58,207 nucleotides of DNA from NCBI GenBank assembly GCA_025062235.1, contig JANXAE010000002.1, positions 1 to 58,207 of the forward strand, read 5' to 3'. Shown here one piece after another: positions 50,767-58,207 of this stretch. A program made the position numbers and the translations under genes. Positions within the stretch are counted from its first letter, which is position 1. Each line of letters starts with the position of its first letter. The notes beneath the pieces were generated by a model, which saw nothing but the letters and a program-made list of their open reading frames with translations, was not told where the DNA came from and made no database searches. The DNA comes from Bryobacteraceae bacterium (GTDB lineage Bacteria > Acidobacteriota > Terriglobia > Bryobacterales > Bryobacteraceae).

Positions 50767-50821
50767 GGCGGATCCTCCTCGGTTGGACTCCCGGACCCGG
50801 ATTATCGCACGTGCGTGGCCT

Positions 50822-51991
50822 TCAAAGCTTCAGACGCGCCTCGAGTTTCTCGCCCGAGCGCATCATCTCCTCCCAGGTGACCACACGCTCCTGGTAGGCC
50901 GCCATGCGCCCCAGGATCGAAGTGAGATTGCTTTCGACGCTCTCCTCGACATTGTTCAGGTAGTTGCCCGAGCGCAGGCTCTCGACGAAGCGCTTCACGT
51001 TGGCGATGGCGCCCTCGCGGAAGGTGTCGTCCTTTTCGACTCCCGGCCAGGGGTTGTCGCCCGTGATTCGCACATGGCCGCCATAGTGGGAGTCCACGGT
51101 GCCCGCCGTGCCGTAGAAGCGAATGCACATGTCGTGGAACCCTTTCAGGAACTGGTTCGAGCTGAAGTCCACCTTGACGTCGTCGGGATACCAATACTGC
51201 ACCAGGAAGTGGTCCCAGCAATCGCCGACATCGGTGCGCGCTTTGCGTCCGCCGGTTCCGAAGGCGCGCAGCGGGTGGGCGCGGGTGTACCAGTTGGCCA
51301 CGTCGAGGACGTGGATGTGTTGCTCGACGATGATGTCGCCCGAGAGGACCTTGTCGAAGACCCAGTCGCGCAGGCGGGCTTCCGCCGGAGGCATGCCCGG
51401 CTTGGACTGCTGGCGGAGACGTCCAGTGTGGTAGTAGACGTGGCCCATGACCAGCGTGCCGATGGCGCCCTCGTGCACGCGGCGGGCGGCCTCCTGAAAT
51501 GCGGGCTGGGCGCGGGTCTGGAAATCCACCAGGAAGCTGAGCTTGCCGCGGGCGCGGCGACCGGCCTCGAGGATGCGCAGGCAACCGCTGACGTCCACGG
51601 CCACGGGCTTGGCCAGGAAGACGTGCTTGCCGGCCGCCACTGCGGCTTCGGCCTGCTCGGGATGGAAGTAGGGTGGGCTTTCGATGACGACGGCGTCCAG
51701 TCGTGAGGCCACCAGATCGCGGTATCCTTCCAGGCCACGGTACAACCGGGGCCCGCTGAGCTTGAGTTTCTGCTGGATGTTTTCCAGGCGATCGGCAAAT
51801 GGATCGTGCAACGCGACGATGCGCGCGCCCGTGTATTCCTGGAAGAAGCCACCGATGTAGACGCCGCGGCCGCCGCAGCCGACGATGCCGATCTCGATGG
51901 CCGAGTTGGCCTGGGTGCCGAAAGCCGTCTCCGGCTTGAGGATCAGCAGCCCGGCCGCTCCGAGAAATTCACGACGAGCCTGATGGTTCAC
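50822..51991 (-). CDS. Gfo/Idh/MocA-family oxidoreductase, Tat-like signal
   Basis: MNHQARREFLGAAGLLILKPETAFGTQANSAIEIGIVGCGGRGVYIGGFF...AVAAGKHVFLAKPVAVDVSGC. Confidence 0.93.
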   Translation of the reverse strand: MNHQARREFLGAAGLLILKPETAFGTQANSAIEIGIVGCGGRGVYIGGFFQEYTGARIVALHDPFADRLENIQQKLKLSGPRLYRGLEGYRDLVASRLDAVVIESPPYFHPEQAEAAVAAGKHVFLAKPVAVDVSGCLRILEAGRRARGKLSFLVDFQTRAQPAFQEAARRVHEGAIGTLVMGHVYYHTGRLRQQSKPGMPPAEARLRDWVFDKVLSGDIIVEQHIHVLDVANWYTRAHPLRAFGTGGRKARTDVGDCWDHFLVQYWYPDDVKVDFSSNQFLKGFHDMCIRFYGTAGTVDSHYGGHVRITGDNPWPGVEKDDTFREGAIANVKRFVESLRSGNYLNNVEESVESNLTSILGRMAAYQERVVTWEEMMRSGEKLEARLKL

Positions 51992-52076
51992 GTCGTTCCT
52001 CCGCCGGATGATTCTAACCTAGGCTACAGTGAATTTCGGGGCTGGCAGGAAGCTCGGCGGCCTTGCGAGCGTTGTC

Positions 52077-53192
52077 TCACAACTTGAAGAAGATCCCTCG
52101 CCGGTAGAGCCAGTAACAGAGGCCCCACATCGCCAGCAGTACGGTGCACGACTGCGCCACAGGGGCGAACTCCCCCAGCCATTCGTAGCGGAACGTGAAG
52201 ACGCCAATGGCGCGATCCAGCCAGCCCCTGAGGACCATATCCACCGAATAAATGAAAATGGGGTTCGCGCCTACCACGATCAGCGGGAAGGTCCAAGTGC
52301 GATAACCCTTCGACTCCACCGCCCAATAGAAGAACAACAGCATCAGAAGAACCCATCCCGCGCTGTAGAGCGTGAAGGAGGTCGTGCAGATGCGCTTGAC
52401 GATGGGATTCCAGGGGTGGATCGCCCAGCCCGACAGCAGGCAGGCCACGGCCCAGCCGCCCAGAATCCGGATGGTTTCGCCCGGCGGGCGCCGCGCACGG
52501 AGCAACTGGCCTGCCCACACGCCGAACAGCGTGGTCACCGTGCTGGTGATGAAATTGATCGTCGCCCAGTAGCCGGGGTTGATGCGGCCGAACAAGAAGA
52601 TGTCCACCCGCGCACCGATGTTCGTGGTCTTGGAAAGGAACGGGCCCTCGCTCCCGGGGAAGGCCACGAACAGCGCCCAATGTCCGATCAGGATCAGAGC
52701 GGCGATGACCGCTTGCCAGCGGAACCGCAACTGCATGATGAGGTAGCACAGGAAATACGTGATGCCGATCTGCGCCAGCACGTTGATGAGCTGGAAATGC
52801 AACCTTCCCCGTGCGATGGACATCAGGATCTGGCTCATCAGGATCAGCCGCAGGCTGCGCGCGGCCACGTGCCGAAAAATCTGGCCGCTCGTCGCGCCTT
52901 GCTCGATGCGGCGCGCCAGAGCAAAGGGCATCGCCGCGCCCACGATGAACATGAAGGCCGGCTGAATCAGATCCCAGAACGTGATCCACTCCCAGGGCAT
53001 GTGCTCGAACTGAGCGGCCAGAGGAGCGTAGAACGGGTCGCGCTTGGCCAGCTCGGCCAGGCCGAAGCCGCCGGAAACCAACATGATCATGATGAAGCCG
53101 CGGAATGCATCCAGCGCCAGGTTGCGGTGGGCCACCGGGGACAGGTCAGCGACTGGTCTCGTCGTCGCCACGGCATTCGGGACAGAAGCCAT
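52077..53192 (-). CDS. DUF5009/heparan-alpha-glucosaminide N-acetyltransferase-like membrane protein
   Basis: MASVPNAVATTRPVADLSPVAHRNLALDAFRGFIMIMLVSGGFGLAELAK...WITFWDLIQPAFMFIVGAAMPFAL; about 10 TM segments. Confidence 0.85.
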   Translation of the reverse strand: MASVPNAVATTRPVADLSPVAHRNLALDAFRGFIMIMLVSGGFGLAELAKRDPFYAPLAAQFEHMPWEWITFWDLIQPAFMFIVGAAMPFALARRIEQGATSGQIFRHVAARSLRLILMSQILMSIARGRLHFQLINVLAQIGITYFLCYLIMQLRFRWQAVIAALILIGHWALFVAFPGSEGPFLSKTTNIGARVDIFLFGRINPGYWATINFITSTVTTLFGVWAGQLLRARRPPGETIRILGGWAVACLLSGWAIHPWNPIVKRICTTSFTLYSAGWVLLMLLFFYWAVESKGYRTWTFPLIVVGANPIFIYSVDMVLRGWLDRAIGVFTFRYEWLGEFAPVAQSCTVLLAMWGLCYWLYRRGIFFKL

Positions 53193-53849
53193 GGAGTCAG
53201 GGTACAGCATGCTCGGCGGAAGGCGCATTCCTGCTTCCGCGGGAGAACGCCCGAGATCAACCGGCGGACGAGCCGACGGTTCTCCTGCCTCTCACCATGC
53301 AGCGGAAAGTTCCTGCGGCGGTCCTCGAACGGCACGGGTGCGCGGGCAGGCCCACGCGGTCGCGAGCCAATCGCTTGGACCCGTGCCTGCGGCGCCGGAC
53401 GCTTTCGAGCTCTCGGCGGATCGCGCTGTGGGGCTCGTCGCCCGTCGCGGCAGCCTCTTTGAGCAGGACTCCGGCGGCGAAGAAAGCCTCGTAGAGATCC
53501 CCGTTGAACGCCTGGATCCCTGAACCCTCACGCAAGGGAGTCCAGCCGGCCCCGTCGGAAAGGTAAGCAGCTCTCGGGAAGGAAGTCCCCGATGCGCCGG
53601 GCGATTTCGAGTCGTGTGGGGCGCGCCCTAGATGGTCCCAAGAGCGGTTCCCTTTCCACCTCGGACACCTCAGACGACCCGGGAACCGGGGTGTTCACGT
53701 CGCCGACAGGGAGCCTGCGCGGCGAGGCCGAAGGAAAACGGGGCCTCGGCCGCGATCGCAACCGTGGTCTTCCCCGTCAGTGCGGGGCCCAATTGGCAAG
53801 CTCTTGCACCAGTCTCAGGCCGGCGCGAGCCGATGGCGCAGGCTCAAAT

Positions 53850-55142
53850 TCAAGGCTGCGGCGCTGTGAGCGGAGGCTGCCTGCCGGTCAGGCCTGCGAG
53901 CCGCTCGATTTCGGCAAGTTGCTTGCGCACCAGCTCGGATTCCTCCGGGTTGGCTGCGTGCGGCAAGTACGTGCGGAGCAGTTCGGCCGCTGCGGCGTAA
54001 TCCTGCTTGTTGGCGAGGATGACGCCGAGCAGGTGTCTCATCTTGGGAATCTGGTTGCGCTCGTCCAGCTTGATGCCTTCGCGCGCGCTGCGTTCGGCAG
54101 CGTCCAGTTTGCGCAGGTTAAAGTTCGCGACGGAATTGAAGAAGTACGCGAGCGGGTAATCGAAGGGGTCGAGCCTGAGGAGTCTGTCGGTGGTGTCGGC
54201 GACCTCTTGCCAGTTGCGGTCCTGCGCCGAAAGCAGCGCCAGTTGCAGGTAAGGCTTCATGAACTTCGCGTCGGCTTCGAGCGCCTTGCCATAGGCCTCG
54301 CGGGCTTTCTCGCGGTTGTTCTGCTCCTGGTGGATGCGGCCGAGTTCGTACCAGGCCACGGCGTATTGCGGATACAGCGCCACGGCACGTTCCAGTTGCT
54401 TGCGCGCCTCGTCGAGCTTTTTCCTCTTGAGCGCTTCGAGCCCTTTTTCGTAGGCCTTCCGCGCGTCCTTGGGCGCGGCCAGGGTGGTGGCGCTGATCAC
54501 GGTGCCTTCGACCTTCGCCAGCCGGCGCAGGACGATCGTGCCTACGTCCGGATTGTCCATCAGGCGCCTTCCGGCCAGTGGCACCGGGTCCGAGCGATAG
54601 CCGGGCAACACGGCACGCAGCTCGCAGCCGATGAGATCGCGCTCGCTGATGGTGCGGGGTTGACCGAATCCCGCGCCCGGTGATCGCCGCGTCGGGTCGG
54701 CGAGGGGGTCGGCCGTGTTGACGCTGGCGTCGGCCATCAGGTGCATGTTCTGGCCGAGCTGGAAGCTGAAGCGCCCGCGCGAGTCCGTGTAGGCCTCAGG
54801 CCGCGGCTGGCCGTGGCAGATCCGCTCGATGACCACCGGCTCGGGAGGCGGCGTTCCGTCCTCGAGGACCACCCTGCCCGAAAGGAAGATCGGGCGCTGG
54901 ATTTCGGGGAAGGGCTGCTGTCGCCAGTCCGGTTCTTGCTGCGGCTGCCGTGGCGTGGGCAGGGGTGTGGGCGTGGGAATCGTAGGCGTGCGGCCGCCTG
55001 GGTCCGGCGAGGGCGTGGGCGCGGGCGCCGGTTGAGGGGCCGGCTGCGGTTGCGAGGGTTGCTGTTGCTCCTGCGCAAAAGCTGGAATGAAGGCGACCAG
55101 CCCAGCGAGCAGGAGGAAACCACGGAGAGAACGAAGCGCCAT
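53850..55142 (-). CDS. TPR-repeat protein with Pro-rich linker and carboxypeptidase regulatory-like domain
   Basis: QPAPQPAPAPTPSPDPGGRTPTIPTPTPLP linker; ARKQLERAVALYPQYAVAWYELGRIHQEQNNREKAREAYGKALEADAKFMKPYLQLALL TPRs. Confidence 0.85.
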   Translation of the reverse strand: MALRSLRGFLLLAGLVAFIPAFAQEQQQPSQPQPAPQPAPAPTPSPDPGGRTPTIPTPTPLPTPRQPQQEPDWRQQPFPEIQRPIFLSGRVVLEDGTPPPEPVVIERICHGQPRPEAYTDSRGRFSFQLGQNMHLMADASVNTADPLADPTRRSPGAGFGQPRTISERDLIGCELRAVLPGYRSDPVPLAGRRLMDNPDVGTIVLRRLAKVEGTVISATTLAAPKDARKAYEKGLEALKRKKLDEARKQLERAVALYPQYAVAWYELGRIHQEQNNREKAREAYGKALEADAKFMKPYLQLALLSAQDRNWQEVADTTDRLLRLDPFDYPLAYFFNSVANFNLRKLDAAERSAREGIKLDERNQIPKMRHLLGVILANKQDYAAAAELLRTYLPHAANPEESELVRKQLAEIERLAGLTGRQPPLTAPQP

Positions 55143-55221
55143 GGCGCCCCTCCGAACCTGAAAATGTCTACCCCATTATGGCATAGTGCAGCACGGCGCT
55201 CTTCGAAAGCGACCGCGGGAG

Positions 55222-56286
55222 TCAGCGGCCGCCAACCAGGCCGTGCACAAGATCCAGGAACCTGCCCGCCACCCGCGGTGCGTCGTACTGCTCGACCAGT
55301 TCGAGGCCCTGCTCCACTAGCTGGCGCCGCAGATGGGTGTCACGGCAGACTCGTTCGAGCGCGTCGGACAGCGCTTCCGGATCTTCCGGTTCGACCAGCA
55401 AACCCTGGGGCACTACCTCCGGGACGGCGGCGGCGCGGGCCGCAACGATCGGTTTGCCCGCGGCCATCGCCTCGAGGAAGACGATGCCAAAGCCTTCCTG
55501 CACGCTGGGCAGGCAAAAGACGTCGGCGCGGTTGTACTCTCGCGCCAACTGCTCCTGCGATACGTTGCCCAGCCACCGGACGGAGCCTTCCAGACCGAGC
55601 TGACGCGCCAGTCTCCGCAGCCTTCGCTCCTCCGGGCCTCCGCCGACGATGCGCAACCGGAAGCCGGGGATGCGTTCGCGGAGCAAGCCGGCGGCTTGGA
55701 GCAGCACCGAGAGGCGCTTCCGAGGGTAGAAGCGGCCCACGGCCAGCACGGTGAAACGCGATTCATCCCGCGGCACCTGCTGGCGCGCGAGCAACGAACG
55801 CCATTCCTCCAGATCAATCAACTCCGGCACCACGGCGGGTTCGCTTTCCAGTCCGTAGAGCGCGCGGATGCGTGAAGCTGCGTAACGGCTGGTCGTAACG
55901 ACGAGATCGGCCCGGCGCACGTGGAGCGACTCGCAGGCTGCCTGGAGCGCCATGCTGGCCCGCGTCCAGCCCCGCTCGAAACGCATTTCATCTGCGATCA
56001 CCCCCTTGATGGAGGCCACGTGAGGAGAGCGCCCACGCCCGGCAATCCGGTAACCATCCATGTCGAAGCCCACGACCACGTCGGCCTCGGGCGCTCCCAG
56101 CCAGCGCAGCCGCTCGTTGAAGAGGAGGCGACGAAGGGTGAAGATGGGCAAGGGGAGCCGCGGAGTGGCCCACCTCACCCCGACGCCCAGCCGCCCGAGC
56201 GCCCGCGCCAGCGTGTGGATACCGCGGAACGTGCCACTGCCGCGCGTGACTTCGAGCGGCGTGGCTGTGACGAAGGCGAGCGTCAC
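55222..56286 (-). CDS. glycosyltransferase family 4
   Basis: VGRFYPRKRLSVLLQAAGLLRERIPGFRLRIVGGGPEERRLRRLARQL...VFCLPSVQEGFGIVFLEAMAAGKPIVAARAAAVPEVVPQGLLVEPED. Confidence 0.95.
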   Translation of the reverse strand: MTLAFVTATPLEVTRGSGTFRGIHTLARALGRLGVGVRWATPRLPLPIFTLRRLLFNERLRWLGAPEADVVVGFDMDGYRIAGRGRSPHVASIKGVIADEMRFERGWTRASMALQAACESLHVRRADLVVTTSRYAASRIRALYGLESEPAVVPELIDLEEWRSLLARQQVPRDESRFTVLAVGRFYPRKRLSVLLQAAGLLRERIPGFRLRIVGGGPEERRLRRLARQLGLEGSVRWLGNVSQEQLAREYNRADVFCLPSVQEGFGIVFLEAMAAGKPIVAARAAAVPEVVPQGLLVEPEDPEALSDALERVCRDTHLRRQLVEQGLELVEQYDAPRVAGRFLDLVHGLVGGR

Positions 56287-58207
56287 TTACGGTACGCGCA
56301 GCAACATCACGCCCGCCTGCCGACCCGAGGCGTCGTAGGCCACCGCGCTGATGGCGTTCGCCAGCCTGCTCGACTGCTGCAACACCGCTGTGGTTGCCAA
56401 CTGGGTCGGAATGTCGCCGGAAGCCGGTTGCGCGGCGCCTGTCTGGCCGGACTGAGTGGGTTGGCCGGGCGAGAGTTGACCCTGGCTTGGTTGCGTGGGC
56501 TGTCCAGCCGATGGCTGGCCTTGACCGGGTGGAACGGGCTGCTGGGGAGATGGCTGACCCTGCCCTGGCAGCGTAGGCTGGCCGGGCGGTGTCTGACCTT
56601 GGCCGGGCTGCTGCGTAACCTGGCCAGCCGCCCGCACGACGTTGCCGACCCAGGCAACAGCTTCGGGATGCGAGGGAACGGTGACCTCGCCGGTGCTCAG
56701 GTCATAGACGAGATACTGCGAACCGGCGCCACCGCTCTTGATCCCGCGGGCGACCAGCTTGCGCGTGGCCTCGAAGACCCCGATCAGGCTCACCTGGGCG
56801 AAGCCCTCGGGAGCAGGCATCAGCCTTGCTTCGGAGTTGTCGAGATCGAAGTACACAAACCCGGCGTCGCCGGCGGTGCGCTGCACGGCCAGCGCCAGGA
56901 TGGCGTTCAGGGAGTGCACTGGGGTAAGGCCCGTGAATCCTGGCGCCCCGGGCGGCAAATCCATGCGGAAGACGGATCCGGTTACACCGTCGAGCACGAA
57001 CAAGGTGTCTGCGATGTTGCGGCGCGAGGGGTCCGTGTTGACCCCATAAATAAAATCGTTCACGTCACCGCTGGTCGCGCTGACGTCGAACTGCCCCTGA
57101 CCGGGCAGCGGCACGGCCTCGATCCGACGTGTCTCGAGGTCCACGAGAACGAACCCCGTGGCCGGACATGGGCTCCGGATCTCGTGCTCGGGCGCCCCCG
57201 CGCCAGGCAGAACAAGTTTTCGGGCCAGCTCGAGCGTAAACAAGGGGAAGTTCGAGACGCAGCTTGCGGTGAACCAGCCGTCCGGAAAACCTGAGACGGT
57301 CGGTTCGCGGTCGTCCAGCGAGAAGACGATCATGCCTTGGCGGGAGTCATCCCTCCGCCTGGAGAGAACGTAGAGGACCTGTTTCACTCCGTCGAGGTAC
57401 GCCACGACCCGGCGCGCCAGCTGAAGTTGGCCCGTCTGGCCGGGTTGCGGACGCGAAGGCGCGACCAGCGGCGCCCATCCATCGGGAAAGTCGCGGCTCG
57501 CCTGCGCTTGACCCTCGCGGTCCAAAATGACGAGGCGCGCGCGAGTCGGCCGATCCGGATCGTCCGCCAGCAGAGCGGCGAAGTATTGCTGAGGCAAGCC
57601 GACGACCGCCAGCACGTGGGGAAGATCTGCCGAGGCGGGCGATGGTAGGCGGATGGCCGCGATGCCGCTGGCGGCGGGGGGCGCCTCACGCACCTCGCCC
57701 GTCCTTCCGTCCACCAGCAGGGTGCGCTGGGGCACGCCACCCAGCAAGGCCGCAAAGGATCCGCCGCTCAGTGCCACCAGTCCGGAGGCAGCTTCGGGAA
57801 GCTCGACGATGAGAGGCTGTTCGCGGGTGGCGTCGAAGACGATCACCCGGGAGCTGATTCCCCCCGACGGGTCGCCGGCCGGCGGTCCTAGCAGCGCGGC
57901 AAGGCGCGGGCTGTCAGTGGAAGGAACGACTGGGGTGCGCGCGTTGGGCGCCGCTGTCAGGCAAGCCTCGATCCTGCTTGCCCGATTTCGGAGGAAATCG
58001 AAAAGATAGCTCGGGTAACAGCCGTCCGCTCCGCGGGAAGCGCTTGCGATCGCGTAGGATGGGGTCAAGCCGGGCGAGACGAAGCTCTGAAACGGTGGGG
58101 CATCCTGGGCCGCCAACCAGCGCACTTCGGGCCCCAGGGCCTTACCTATCGTCACCGGCTCTGCCGTGGCCGACCCGGCCAGCACGGTCAAGACGTCACC
58201 CGGTCGG
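56287..58207 (-). CDS. large protein with repetitive P/G/Q-rich segment; 5' end outside window
   Basis: Frame remains open to the window edge upstream of the listed start (RPGDVLTVLAGSATAEPVTIG...), so the annotated start is probably not the true one. Confidence 0.75.
   Translation of the reverse strand, partial: RPGDVLTVLAGSATAEPVTIGKALGPEVRWLAAQDAPPFQSFVSPGLTPSYAIASASRGADGCYPSYLFDFLRNRASRIEACLTAAPNARTPVVPSTDSPRLAALLGPPAGDPSGGISSRVIVFDATREQPLIVELPEAASGLVALSGGSFAALLGGVPQRTLLVDGRTGEVREAPPAASGIAAIRLPSPASADLPHVLAVVGLPQQYFAALLADDPDRPTRARLVILDREGQAQASRDFPDGWAPLVAPSRPQPGQTGQLQLARRVVAYLDGVKQVLYVLSRRRDDSRQGMIVFSLDDREPTVSGFPDGWFTASCVSNFPLFTLELARKLVLPGAGAPEHEIRSPCPATGFVLVDLETRRIEAVPLPGQGQFDVSATSGDVNDFIYGVNTDPSRRNIADTLFVLDGVTGSVFRMDLPPGAPGFTGLTPVHSLNAILALAVQRTAGDAGFVYFDLDNSEARLMPAPEGFAQVSLIGVFEATRKLVARGIKSGGAGSQYLVYDLSTGEVTVPSHPEAVAWVGNVVRAAGQVTQQPGQGQTPPGQPTLPGQGQPSPQQPVPPGQGQPSAGQPTQPSQGQLSPGQPTQSGQTGAAQPASGDIPTQLATTAVLQQSSRLANAISAVAYDASGRQAGVMLLRVP
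56437..56631 (-). repeat. about five imperfect 39-bp tandem units encoding a 13-aa PGQGQPSPGQPTx repeat
   Basis: Unit anchors at 56476, 56515, 56554 and 56593, exactly 39 bp apart. Confidence 0.85.

Overview
High-GC bacterial chromosome segment; gene content and Carboxypept_reg-TonB receptors suggest Acidobacteriota (inference). Most of it is ordinary housekeeping and metabolic DNA: M20 peptidase, ADP-ribosylglycohydrolase, nucleoside hydrolase, two TonB-dependent receptors, mutM, TolC, NapH-like polyferredoxin, fabD, SurA/PpiC-like PPIase, two radical SAM proteins, uvrB, priA, macro-domain protein, GH51, ComF, HNH, infC, an rmlA/rmlC/rmlB plus glycosyltransferase block, an arsR-permease-thioredoxin cassette, and three tRNAs (Asn-GTT, Arg-ACG, Ile2-CAT). 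I found no CRISPR array, integrase or intact IS element. The most notable signals are: (1) a decayed divergent HxlR/NmrA (qorR/qorB-like) pair in which a 23-bp tandem duplication causes a frameshift, and deleting one copy in silico restores the frame; (2) a decayed two-gene AAA-ATPase plus partner operon with a GTGA overlap, resembling a defence-type module; (3) a divergent infC without rpmI/rplT downstream, preceded by a promoter and two perfect hairpins; (4) a 7-1-7 palindrome over a TATAAT box upstream of a His-rich TonB receptor operon; (5) palindromes inside the arsR promoter; (6) several -10 boxes 6-10 nt from start codons, suggesting leaderless transcripts. I did not find a clearly new intact system. 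All family calls are from reading translations by eye; no searches were run.
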